A stretch of DNA of 64,000 nt. Source: Neopestalotiopsis rosae (Eukaryota; Ascomycota; Sordariomycetes; Amphisphaeriales; Sporocadaceae). Below, in pieces: positions 47,391 to 59,359 of the stretch (positions within the stretch are counted from its first letter, which is position 1; each line of letters opens with the position of its first letter). A program made the position numbers and the translations under genes. Location: contig JALGAS010000001.1 in NCBI GenBank assembly GCA_023078685.1, positions 6,510,001 through 6,574,000 of the forward strand, given 5' to 3'. The notes under the pieces were generated by a model, which was given only the letters and a program-made list of their open reading frames with translations, was not told where the DNA came from and made no database searches.

Positions 47391-48918
47391 ATGCATCGAT
47401 TAGCCAGCATGGAACCATCACTGCCTGTCCCGTACCCAAGCCTGTCCTATTGGCACCGAACCACCCGTGCATACCCGCATTTGGACAGAAACCGCCATGC
47501 TGATGTTCCCACATCCAGAAAATACGTGATCATTGGATCTGGTATCTCCGGAGCATTAGTAGCCTGGAATTTGATCAAGAATGGCGTAAGTGGTGATGAG
47601 ATACTTATTCTTGAGGCCCGAGAAGCTGTATCAGGTGCCAGCGGAAGGAACGCTGGACATATTCGACCAGGTATGATGATTTACATCCCCTTACACTTCT
47701 CTCGAGCCAACTGAAAGTAGTCATGCGTCATCTAACTTTGGAACTCTTTCAAAAGATGCCTTCCGAGGGTTTCCCGTCTACGCTGCCGTACATGGCCCCG
47801 AACAAGCCCGCCAGATTATCGAGAACGAGAAAATCGTGCTCGAGCAAGCCAAGTCATTCGTCGCAACGCACCGAATAGACTGTGACTTTCAAGATACCAC
47901 CACGATCGACGTCTGCTTGTCGCAAGAGTTTGTCAGTCACCAAGAAAAGAGTTTAGCGGCGTACAGAGCATCTGGAGGTGATACTTCCCACATCAAATTC
48001 TACAATACTGAAGACGCAAAAGCTCGAACACGGGTCGCAGACGTCATGTGCGCGTACGAGTGGCCCGCGGGCTCAGTTCACCCAGCCAAGTTGACTCAGT
48101 GGGTGCTGGACGACATAATCAACAAGGGAGCAGAACTTTGGACATACTGTGCAGCGACGGCAATCAAGCCCCATGACGAACCTGGCGACTCTGGGCGGCG
48201 ATGGGACATTCACACCGCGCGAGGCATCGTTGCCGCCGAGACAGTCATTCATTGCAGCAACGCATACACGGCGTACCTGCTGCCTCACTTGGCGCAATTC
48301 GTCACGCCCCGAAGATCGCAGGTTCACTCATTTGTGCCTGGTGTTTCCGGCGCGGGCTCTCGTGTCCTCGGGTGCACAATGTCTCTCAGATACGGGCTTC
48401 ACCATTACTTTTCCGTCAACCAGGTTAAGGGAAGCGGAGCGGTACTGCTGGGTGGCTCCTCGACTCAGTCGAGCGCGGACTCGAGCCCAGAACTGATAGC
48501 CTCCATGACCACGTTCGACGATAGCCAACATTGTCCGAAATACGAGGAGAACAGCAAAAGGGAGTTTTCTTTGCTCTTCCCCGATGACCAGAACGATGAA
48601 GCTCGGCCTGGTGAGGGTTTTGACCACTCTTGGACAGGGATCCTGGGCATGACTCCGGATAACGTCCCATTGGTCGGGCCCATCGAGGGACCCGAAGGAC
48701 AATGGATTTGTGCTGGATTCAACGGTCATGGTCAGTCATACTTTCAAATGATGCTTTTGTTGTTTGTCTACTAATATCCGACCGTGACAGGCATGGCAAG
48801 AGTGTTCACATGCGCGCCTGGCTTGGCCACGTTGATTTCCGGTCAGCCTTGGAGTGCGACTGGACTTCCCGCGTGTTTCCAGTATACACAAGAAAGGATC
48901 GAGAAGTATGCAGGATGA
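47391..48918 (+). CDS. FAD-dependent oxidoreductase, DAO family
   Basis: Exons 47391-47670, 47756-48730 and 48791-48918 join to 460 residues. The FAD fingerprint GSGISG is at 49-54, preceded by KYVII and followed by LILEAREAVSGASGRNAGHIRP, the classic DAO second motif. Further marks are YEWPAGSVHPAKLTQW, the TVIHCSNAYT strand and the closing FAD-contact loop WTGILGMTPDNVPLVGPI with CAGFNGHGMARVFTCAPG. Such enzymes oxidise secondary or tertiary amines and amino acids, releasing an imine or aldehyde and peroxide. The Met at 47409 (MEPSLPVPYPSLSYW) is an equally good start and matches the usual N-terminus of this fungal group. No signal peptide. The final exon is small and easily missed. Confidence 0.9.
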
Positions 48919-49062
48919 GATCTCAGGGCCATTCGTTCGTAGATCACGACAACGGCCGGGGAAGCTGAGTTCGTAATCATCAAGTACACAAGCCTCGTCC
49001 GAATAAGCGGCTAGTAGGCGACGTCCATATTCTTTTTTAGTAAAGCTTGACTTGCCTGTATC

Positions 49063-49989
49063 TCAATTCATCTCCACCATATACCATGAAGTAGCTTTTG
49101 CCAGCGTCTGTTCCATCCTGTAACTCTGAATATATACCATGGTCTGATGTTGACTCACAGCAGTGGGTATCTCCAGGACCAGGATGTCGTATAAGGGCTT
49201 GGCACCGGCGTAACATGGCCAGTCAACCTCGAACAAGTGGTCCAGAGTCCAGAGTCCTCGAACGTAGCACGCCGCTTCCGACAAAAAAAGACGACCACAG
49301 AGGCCCGTCTCGGCGGTTCAACGGCCGTACTTTGCCTTCCGGTACGGACGTGGGGCAAGAGGCCGCAGGACTCGGCGGCTTTTATGCTGGGACTTGCGCA
49401 TGATCAAGATAAGCTCGTCCGTCGACTTTAGGGACCACCACCGACCCCGAGCGCACCTACTTCAAGGCTGGTCTATCCAAGTGCCACTCGCAACGAGACG
49501 TCAAAGCTAGGCCAGGCTGCCATTCGGTTCAAGACATTGTCTTCCGCATCAGCGACAAGTGATAGAATGGATTGCCGAAAGATGACGGGCAAAGTCGGGA
49601 ACCAAGTGACGAGGCCCATACCGCGCGAAGATGATAATAATTTTTTCCGTCTTTCAGGGGCAAGACATAGTCATTATGCAACCAGGGTCCAAAGGGTATC
49701 AATATTCCGAATCCCGTATGCTTGTACACGTCCAGCAGATTTCGGCTCACCGCAGGTATCTCTCAATCTAGTGGCATTCGCTATACTACAACTCACTTGT
49801 ACCAAGCCGCCGAAGATGCACGTGCAAGGGATTATTCGGCCTCTCGGTGACTTTGCATCTCGTGCTGTGGAACCAGAGGTGTTGGGTATCATGCGTCGGC
49901 CGCTTTTTCCGAATGGTATTCTCGTCGTCTGCGAGGTTTTGAGAATGGAATTTCGTTTTTCTTATTAAGCGAGATATGCCTTCTCTCAT
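49063..49989 (-). other. Possible decayed coding fragments, unassigned
   Basis: On the minus strand several blocks look protein-like (for example GFGILIPFGPWLHNDYVLPL and WTLDHLFEVDWPCYAGAKPL), but they lie in different frames, with stops between them. I could not join them with convincing splice sites. They may be remnants of a gene or a poorly spliced real gene. No family is recognised. Confidence 0.25.
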
Positions 49990-52900
49990 AATAGGATACC
50001 TGCTTGCCTACCGTTCTGCATAAAATAGAGAAAGAGTCCCACACACCCGGGAATAATCAAGCGGTGACGGGGTTTGTGGTTGGTCGTCTCGAGCCATTGT
50101 TGCGCGGCTTCTCAGTCTGTCCTGCGCAGATCATACTCCACCGAACCGCCCGAGTGTAGCAAGAGTGGGTATGGAGTCGTTAAAGGTCCCCAACAATGGG
50201 TGAAATGGTTGTTCGCTCTTCTCCATTGCAACGTGCCAATTTTCCCAATTTTTTTTGCAGCTGGGTTCAGGCTTTGAGTGCTGCTTCTTTAGTCGGTTCT
50301 CCAGTATCTCCATCAGATAATGATTACCTACGCAACCCCGTGAAATAATTTCGCGGGCAGCTAGCAGCAGAAAAGACGGGGCAAGCGGTAATTCATATAC
50401 CCCCATCACATGGAAATGTTCAGAGACATGTTATGTACTCTGTGGAAATTTGTAGAGATAGAAAATAAGACATGATCAATAGAGCTCGCAACGAATGAAG
50501 CGACAACGACGTGCGCGGCGCCTCGTCTATATTGCCTGTTATGCTAGGGTAGGCTGCCCGTGCCAAGTGATGCTGCCGCTTGCCGTATTCGCGTCGCCTT
50601 GCCGGGCAATGGTGTCTCAGCGGGAGGAGGGACCTGGAATGGAGGGAGGGGATGGACAAGTGAGTGAGGCGGCGCCGTTTCGGCAGCCAAGACCATCCCG
50701 GGGCTAGCAGTCTTTGGAGATTTCGATAGTCGGGATTCCTCTCAGGTGGTTGCGGGGATGATAAGACAACGTACTTTACCTGTAGCAAGTAATGATCAGA
50801 TCGAAAGATTTGTGATCGTGGGCCGAGTCTGGGGGATTAGTCGAAGCTGACTTTTGATGTTCTGAGCCTTTACTGTCTGACTGTGTACGCCTGTGTGCTG
50901 TTGCTCTGCGTATTTGCATTCGACAGTGCCGAGTACAGTGACAACCATCCACACATCGTGTGTATAATAAAGCTGGGTGCATGAGCACAAAAACACCCAG
51001 ATAGCAGAGATTTCTCGTCTAATACTGAGCCAATGAGACCAGGAAAACAGTGGTTCTCGTTGGCAGTTGCATTCGACTTTTCTTGCGGTCAGAAACCATT
51101 TATCACCAACACAATCGTCAGACGCATCGTCGCATCGCGCAACGCAAGTTCGCAACACACACAAAAACCCATCAACTAATAATACCTAATACTGGGCTCA
51201 TCCAGGACCCGTAACAAAGTCTAGCGCTTCCTTGGCCTCATCGCTACTGCAGGGTTCGATCGCCTAACGGGCCGAACGCTGTGACGTCACTGCGGCTCCC
51301 GTCAACGCGCAACTGTTGATTCGCTGTGATGGCGCCAAGACAGAGCCCTGTAAATGCCCTGGAGTGCCCTGGAGCAGCGGCTGACGCTCACAGACGACGA
51401 TCATGGCCCTTTGCAGTAATTCCCGTACTCTGTAGCTTCGCAGCTCGATTCATTCTTTTTATCAATCGCGATTGTGATTTTTCGTTTTCGTAAAGCCGCT
51501 CACCAACTGGACTGGCTCAACTGGCATGTGTTTGCGCTCGTGTTTGCGTGTACGTGGTGCCTGGTGGGCGCTTTTGCTTGTACGTATCCAACATCTCTGA
51601 CATGTGCAACGGGGACCTTTGTTCGTCCCATCAGCCTCCTCTTCCCTGTAAACGACCTGCCCTAGATTCCAGAGTTCTGGAGTCTGGAGTCTCTCAAGCT
51701 TGCCAAGTCCCTGCAGACTCCCCTGGCCATTGTGTCGCAATATGCTATGCAAAAAGAAGCAAAAGAAAATCTCTTGAAAATGGTTCCGCCCCTCCATTAG
51801 CGCTTTTTTCCTATTCTGTAATTCCCGTGCGGAATTCAGCTCGAGTCATGGATTGTTACGAATTTTCCCCTCGCCTGAAGAAACCTACCAATGATGCGTG
51901 ATATAAAAAAATTCGACAGGGCAAATTAAAGAAACGACGCGCTACCAAAACTACTGCCACTACCGATCGATTGCCTTGGCTGCTTGGTCACCTTGGCGAG
52001 GAAAAACTTTAAATCCCTATTCCGTCATTCCTTCTTGGTTTGCTTGGCTCTGCCCTACAGCCCGTGCCTCACCTTTCCATACACAGCAATAGTATCCCCC
52101 TCGGTTGGTTGGTTCATTGTAATGGTGTGTGGTTTCGTCGTCTCCGTTCTCCGTGTACATACAGAGTAAGATCTTGCCTCGGCGGTGGATATCTTATGTC
52201 GCCATGCTGCAGCAAGAATCCCTTCCTACCTCTACACTATGCACCTGTCAGGCAGGAGAACCGAGCAATAGGCAAGCCGCCCGAGTCGCGCACCCGGTGG
52301 CCGCTCCACCTTTAAAGATGGACACTCCGAGATAAGAGTGCAATGAGGTTGGAAAGAAGTTATCGTGCGGCGCCACTACGCACCCACCCGCCACCGGGGC
52401 ACACCTTGGGTTCACTCACTGTTCACTGCTTCTAGCACAATGCCTTCATACCGTGACCGCACCTTTTGGCCTCTCCGCATGGGTCCCAACCCGCCCGGGG
52501 TTCGAGGCAAACAGAGGAGCTTGTTGTCTGTTCGAAGGGTCCTGGGGGAAGCGATCGCGGCCTCACGTCGGGCTTACCAGGCCTTGCCTGTCCCTCTACT
52601 CCGCGATCCAAAAACTCCACGCTCGCTCAACCTCCCACTGCTCCATGTCGGTGGGCCGGTATGACGTTTTAATGAAAAATTTCCAAAATTTCTTACTGCA
52701 ACGCCTGCACATAGTCGCTCACTGTGGATGCTCTGTATACAGTATACACACTCTGGGCTCCATCGGACCCTCCACTATGCTCGACTATGGCCTGACTACT
52801 AGTTCTGCATACGGCCAGACGCGGGTGGGTAAGTCATTCATTGTTCCCATAGTACGTAGTTGTTGTAGTTGTTACTGTCTGAACTCTCTGCCTGCCTATG

Positions 52901-53120
52901 CACAATCTATGTCATCGAGTCTCGGCGCTACTCTGGTCATATTATATATCAACCTCCTTCCCCGTGTTCTGGGGGAATATGCTCATACGGCTGGACCTCT
53001 CTATTCCTCTCCGCAAACCTCGACACGGACCCTCCCTTCTCATATACTAGTTCCGTTGGTATCATTGTCTTCCAACAACATAGCCGATTTTGAAGAGGAA
53101 CCAAAACAACCACCTTCAAG
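49990..53120. other. Long region upstream of the hexose transporter
   Basis: About 3.1 kb with only short frames. Pyrimidine-rich stretches are frequent between 51.5 and 53.1 kb, and a TATATAT lies at 52943-52949, some 170 nt before the transporter ATG. A long promoter or an unspliced 5' leader would explain it. No RNA gene or repeat was recognised. Confidence 0.4.
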
Positions 53121-54885
53121 ATGGTCAAACTCGTGCCAGTGCGGACTGGTCACAAGGACAACGCACATGGCGTTCCTACCTACTGGTCCAAGAGTGGAAA
53201 CACTCTCCAGAAATACATCACAGCCTTAGCGACGACTGACTTCTTGCTCTTTGGTTACGATCAGGGTGTCATGGCCGGTATCATCTCGTCGCCTGCCTTT
53301 GTTTCCGATTTCCCTGAGGTCGATGGTGATAGCACCTGGCAAGGTTTCATCACCTCCATCTACGCCGTCGGTTGTTTCCTTGGTGCCCTGTTTACTCTCA
53401 TGTACGGTGACCGCCTCGGTCGACGATACTCCATCTTCCTTGGTGCCTCTGTCATGATTGTCGGTGTTATCATCCAGATCTGCTCTGTTCCTCCTGGATA
53501 TGGCGCTACCGCACAGTTCATCATTGGACGATGCATTACAGGAGTAAGTTACTCAAATGATCAATATCCTACTTTGGACATATCTAACTAACTGCTTCCA
53601 GATTGGTAACGGTATCAACACATCGACTGTCCCTACTTACCAGGCTGAATGTTCTGCTGCACACAACCGTGGAAAGCTCATCTGTATCGAGGGTGGCAAC
53701 GTCGCCGTCGGTACCTTGATCGCCTACTGGATTGATTATGGCTGCACTTACGGTCCCCACGCTTTCGTTTGGCGATTCCCCATTGCCTTCCAGATTGCCT
53801 TTGCCCTGGTGATTCTCGTCCTGATGCTGCGACTTCCCGAGTCTCCTCGATGGCTTCTGTCTCACGGCCGCATTGATGAGGCCAACACAGTTCTCGCTGC
53901 CCTTGCTGACAAGCACCGTGAGCACGATGAGGTCCAGACCCAGATCACCGTCATCAACGATGCTATCCGCGCTGCTGGCATGAAGGGTGGTAACACTTCC
54001 ATGAAGGAGCTGTTCACCAACGGCAAGACCCAGCACTTGCGCCGTCTCCTCCTGGGTGCCGGTTCCCAGATGATGCAGCAGCTGTCCGGTTGCAACGCTG
54101 TCATTTACTACTTCCCCATTCTCTTCCAGACCTCTATTGGAACTTCTGAGAACTTGGCCCTCCTGCTCGGTGGTGTGAACATGGTTGTCTACGCCATCTT
54201 TGCCTGCACTTCCTGGTACGCCGTTGAGCGCATCGGTCGCAGAAAGCTGTTCTTCATTGGTACCATCGGCCAGTGCTTGTCCATGGTCCTCGTCTTCGGC
54301 GCTCTGATCCCGGGCACCCCCTCTGCCGGCAAGGGTGCTGGCGTCGGTCTCTTCACCTACATTGCCTTTTTCGGTGCCACCTGGTTGCCTCTCCCCTGGT
54401 TGTACCCCGCCGAGATCAACCCTCTCAAGACCCGCGCGAAGGCCAACGCCACCTCGACTGTGTCCAACTGGATCTGGAACTTCTTCATTGTCATGATTAC
54501 TCCCGTCCTGATCAGCTCCATCGGCTGGGGAACTTACCTGTTCTTCGCTGTCCTCAACGCCATCTTCCTGCCCATTCTTTACTTCTACTACCCTGAGACG
54601 GTAAGCATTCTCTAACTCAACACTCCTGACATTCATACTAATTCATCTTAGGCCGGTCGCTCCCTCGAGGAAATCGATGTCATCTTCGCCAAGGCCCACG
54701 ACGAGAACATCAGCTACGTCAAGGCTGCCCAGATCCTGCCCAAGCTCAACGCCGAGCAGGTCCGCGACTACGCTCGCAAGTACGGCGTCGAGAACGAGGT
54801 CTCTGAGGAGGATGACCTCGAGAGCCGCACCTCTCGCGAGAAGGACGATGTCGACAACCGTGAGAACGCTGGTGTTCTGCAATAA
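53121..54885 (+). CDS. MFS hexose/monosaccharide transporter
   Basis: Exons 53121-53543, 53602-54600 and 54652-54885 join to 551 residues. Sugar-porter signatures are present in order: FGYDQGVMAGI in helix 1, GDRLGRR in loop 2-3, RLPESPRWL after helix 6, QQLSGCNAVIYY in helix 7, ERIGRR in loop 8-9 and the C-terminal PETAGRSLEEID split by the last intron. Twelve helices are expected in the plasma membrane, working as a proton-coupled or facilitative hexose carrier. The Gln-Gln-x-x-Gly and Asn-Ala-x-x-Tyr-Tyr residues form the sugar site in this family. The acidic cytosolic tail (SEEDDLESRTSREKDD) may carry phosphorylation or turnover signals. Codon use is strongly biased to C-ending codons, which suggests high expression. 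A 4.2 kb gene-free stretch lies upstream. Confidence 0.95.
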
Positions 54886-57634
54886 AGAGGCATAGTACTC
54901 TGAAGTCACTTCTCCTATCCCGGCCGCGCCGGCTGAAAAAAATACAATATTTCTTGCGCATGCGCAGTGAACACGACTCCAATGATACCCGCTGTCCTGC
55001 CCTCATGGTAGAGAACATGGAATGGTTGGAGTTGGACAGAATGAAAATGCTGAGCCACATTTGAATAATGACTGGCTAACCGCATGTCATGAACAAAACG
55101 AATACGCAAAAAGCTTAGACGGATAGATTGTACGATGGGTTTTCCATATCGACATCCGGACTTGATGTTTTTGATTTATATATACCCAAGCTAGAAGCTA
55201 GATTTCACGTTTACATGATGAATTTAGAAGATCATAACATTTCCATGACTTTCCAATTGTGACTGTCTTTCCCTGCATTTCTGGATATATGCTCTCTGAA
55301 CATGAACAGATAAATTCAAGATGGAAAGAGACTCTACTAGTCTCTTACGCCCGAAGAATTTCTGTGCGGTCGACAAGCCGCCAGAAACCAGTGAAGATAC
55401 TTGGCACGGTCGTGAACTGTTGGAGCGCATCACCGAACTCTCGGTGCGCGCCATCAATTCCGATTGCATAGTAATAGTCATAAACGCTCGCCCCTTTTTC
55501 CACTCCATCACTCACCGAGCTGTTGGTCGTCAATGTGAAAAAGAGCAACTCCCTTTTTCTGGGGAAAGTCACGTCCCCTAGCCCCGAACATTAAAAAATT
55601 CCCGAAATCCATCTTTCACCTTTACTATGGCGGTTAATGTATGCTGCAGGCCAGTGTCACACGCATCCGGCCCGCTTCTTTCATGACCGTCTCGCTCTCC
55701 CACCCGGAGGACAAGCAGAGGCATGACTGCAAAAGAAGAGTGGAGGATGCCAGAGCCTGCAAACGGTTCCGAATGAAATCATAATGCCGACATCAGATGA
55801 GCAGTGTGATGAGAGTCTGTGGTGAGGGGCACGATCAACGTGCAGAGAAAGGTTGCAGCGGGCACGTGTGACCCGGAGCTGACGTTTGTCTGATCGGACG
55901 TTCTGACGTCTACGCGCATTTTCTTTTTCCTCCCAGCTCCTTGGGCAACGACGTTTCCACGAGCTCGGCTTTTCCCACTCCTCTAGGTACCCGCTGATCA
56001 TCCCTTACAACAGTAAAAGCCCCTTGAACGTTTTATTCTTGGCTTGGCTCCGCAACACCACCCCTTGATGTAATTTGCTATATCACACTACTCATATAGA
56101 ACTAAGGATTACGATTCGCAAGGGCGAGTACAGTTATGCGAAAGGGCTTTAAGTCGATTGTTTGGATGAGATGAGAATGAGAACGTTTGCATTCATAGAG
56201 AAGAGATTCCGCGGTATCGTCGAATACAGTTGCCCGTGACAGGATTACTTTTCTTATGCATGTTATATGATGTAAAGATCCGTGATAGTAACAACCACGT
56301 CAATCTTCTCCAATGTCAAGAACAATCAAAGCCCAAAATTTGCGATGGCCTCCATGTCTTCGGAGCACATGGAAGTGTGATAAGCATCTGATGATTATCA
56401 CATACTAGTGTACTCCGTAGATACGGCAGGATCCATTCGAACAACGACTACTGCATAGTACTACTGGTCCCTTGGAACAGTGGGATGTCGTGTAGCCCAA
56501 CACATCGATGCTTTGTGCCCACGGACCAATTTCTATTGCATCCCAGACCCAACTTCAACCGTGTGAGTCCCGTCTATTCATACTATCGGGTGTCGAAGGG
56601 ATGGCTCCTCGGGCCCCCGCAAACAATGGGCCCTTTGCCCCGTCTCGCGAACAGACATAGCCAAACCGCCGGTGCCATTGATCCGTCAGCCGCACACGTA
56701 CCGTCGGGAGCCACGAATGGCAACGGTGAAGAGAGCAATGACTGCAGGTTGTCCCGATCGTGGACGCCGGGAGCACAGACAAGGTAAGGCCGTTGTGTGT
56801 ACCGACAACACCATCATCAGACCATAACACCTGGGGCAATGATTTGCAGGTTTGGTAGTATTCACAACTTTATTTATGCCGTTGTTCTACCCAGAGAGTG
56901 ATCCGTGATTTCAATGTTGAGAATTGCCTTGAGTACATGGTGGCCTATGCTCAGAGCATCTGTTATTTCGGCAAGTTACCGTATAGACTTGTGTACCTAG
57001 GCAAAGAGCTTCGAACCAATATATTGAGGCTGCCGCATTTGAGCATCTATCTCAGTACCAGAAGAGCCTCCGATCGTGAGATCGCAAACTCTCAAGACCT
57101 CGCCTACCCTCAAGGCCTCGACTGTCCTTAAACTAGTCCAATATTTAGCTGTCGTTACCGATACCAGTAATTTATGGTCATCGCTATCTTGCTGATCTCA
57201 ACTGGTTGCTGTATTGACCATATCAGGAGTGAAGAGGAATGCACAAGCTTGCTCAGCAAAGCCAGACATTACAATAGTACGGCTGTCTCACGGAGATGCA
57301 ATCTTGGTCATACAGGGCAAACGCAGCGGATTCTACCTTTTGCACGATATCAGCATCCCAGGTATCTTTAGCACATGCGCATATGCTTACAGAAAGTAGT
57401 GAACAATAGTAGTTTAATTATATCCACTACTCCAGAGACGCCGGCAAAGCAGAGCATCTTACAGCTCCAGACAAGTCAGAAGAAACGGGGTATTAACCCA
57501 TCGAGTAATACACGAGCAAGCAACAAGATTTTTCCAAAACGCCGAACCATGCGTGGTCATAACCGCCAAGCAACCAACACCCAGAGGAAGCCGATCAGTA
57601 GAAAATAAGTCGAACAAGACTAGGGTGACCCAGC
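54886..57634. other. Intergenic, no supported gene
   Basis: 2.7 kb between the stops of two convergent genes. Only short frames; one TACTCCGTA palindromic motif near 56410. No repeat or RNA gene was recognised. Confidence 0.45.
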
Positions 57635-59359
57635 TTAAGCCTCGGACTTCCTCTTCTTCTTCTTCTTTTTCTCGCCCTCCACGACTTCCGGCTCCTCGGC
57701 GGCCTCGCTCTTGCGCTTCTTGTCCTTCTTGTCCTTCTTTTCCTTCTTCTCCTTCTTGTCCTTGGACTTCTCCTTCTTGTCCTCGGTGTTGGTGCCCATG
57801 GGGGCATCGATCATCTCGGCGTCGATGGCGAGCGACTGGCCGTCGGCAAGGATGTCGGCCATAGCCTGGTCCTGTAGTGGTCATTAGTAAGAGTATTTAA
57901 ATTGATCGCGATTCTGAGCATGACTTACCATGGCATCGGCGTTCTTGGTGGGCTTCTTTCCGCTGGCGTAGAACTCGAGGCGGTCCTCAACCTGCTGCTT
58001 CAGCACCTCACCAAACTTCTTGGAGGGCTGCTCGGCAAAGTTGTCGATTCTGCTGGCAATGGAACACTTGTTGGCGAGGTATCTGGAAATGCGACCCTTG
58101 TCCTTGGTGTTGGCCTTGCCGATGAAGGAACTGTGGTAGATGAGACCGAACTTGGGAGTGTTGCCCTTGGTCTTGAGGGCGCGGAACAGGGCCTTCTCAG
58201 CACCGAGAATCTGCAGAGTCGAGGCAGGGTACTTGGACAGGTTGGTCAAACTTCCAGCCTTCTGGATCAGGCGGGCAGCGACGACCTCTCCAATCAGAGC
58301 AGCCAGGTTAGGGGCGACGGTGCTCATCTTCTCGGTGAGGTAGTTGTACAGCGACCTTCTGTACTCGGCAAGCTTAACGACGCGGCTGGCGAAGGAAGTG
58401 ATGTTCTCGAGATCGGCTTCGGAAATTTCGCGACCCATGGAGATCTTGGCCTTGTTGATGATCTCAGAGGCCTTCTCCTCATCTTCGTCGACGAGGGCAG
58501 CCAGCTCGTGCAGCTTGTCCTCGCTCAGGGTAGCCTTGTCGCCAATGTACAGAGCCATGCGAGCAAATCCCAGGTTGTCGGAAACAATGGCGTACAGCTC
58601 GGGGAAGTGCCACGAGTAGGCTTCTCTGAGCTTCTGGGAGAACAGGTTGATACCCTTGTCCAAGTTGTCGAGGGTTGCAATAGCACGGATGACTAGTTCA
58701 GTCAGTAACAGCAAAACTTGAGAGCGCCAAATTTGTAGCGCAAAGAATTGAATGTGCGCTTCATGCGTACGAAAGACATACTGTGGTTGTCGTTCTTGTG
58801 GACGTTGAACTTGACCTTGCCACGAGAGTAGGCGTGACCAAGACCGAGCTGGGCGCGGGAAACATCTCCCTCCTGCAGACCCTTCAACAGCTTCTCGGCG
58901 TGCGTTCTGACGCCACGGAGGAGGTCGGCGGCAATGTCGCTGGTGTCGGCAGTCTCAGCGTCAACACCGGGGAAGGCAGCCTTGATGGCACCACCCAAGT
59001 TCTTGTCCTGAACAGCGAGGGTGACGGGCGACTTGCTGGAGGCCTTGGGCAGGTTGAGCTCGAGGTTGGATCGCAGGTACTCGTTCAGAATACCCTCGGA
59101 GATATCGTTGATGTTCTCCAACGCGTCGGCGGCATTTCTGTGTTGGTGAAACTGTCAATTCCAATCCTGATGGCACAACGTGGCCATTGGCAACTGCCCA
59201 AACTCACCTCCAGGGAGCAAAGTTGACCAGCTGGACCATCTTGCCAAAGGTGGCCAGGTTCTGCGAGTCGGCGCCGCTGATGCGGTCCGGCTGGCTCACG
59301 ACCTTGAACAAGGCGTAGCCGGTGGCATTTTCGTGCAAAAGAAAGTCGATCTTCCCCAT
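57635..59359 (-). CDS. NOP56: Nop56, box C/D snoRNP core protein
   Basis: Exons 59359-59208, 59137-58782, 58692-57929 and 57871-57635 join to 502 residues, close to yeast Nop56. The N-terminal domain has [15 protein letters not shown] and [20 protein letters not shown], which separate it from Nop58. The coiled-coil region has LNLPKASSK and [17 protein letters not shown]. The Nop domain carries the RNP signatures [20 protein letters not shown] and [17 protein letters not shown], followed by [19 protein letters not shown]. The last exon ends in a Lys/Glu/Asp-rich tail typical of nucleolar proteins. Nop56 pairs with Nop58, fibrillarin and Snu13 to guide 2'-O-methylation of rRNA in the nucleolus. 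It is an essential single-copy gene in most fungi, so it is a good marker for comparing this locus across species. Confidence 0.97.

Noticed and set aside
53584..54636. 350-residue minus-strand frame
   Set aside because: Antisense shadow of the hexose transporter, highly charged and without family features.
57902..58696. 264-residue plus-strand frame opposite NOP56
   Set aside because: Shadow caused by biased codon use of NOP56; Val/Leu/Gly-rich with no motif.
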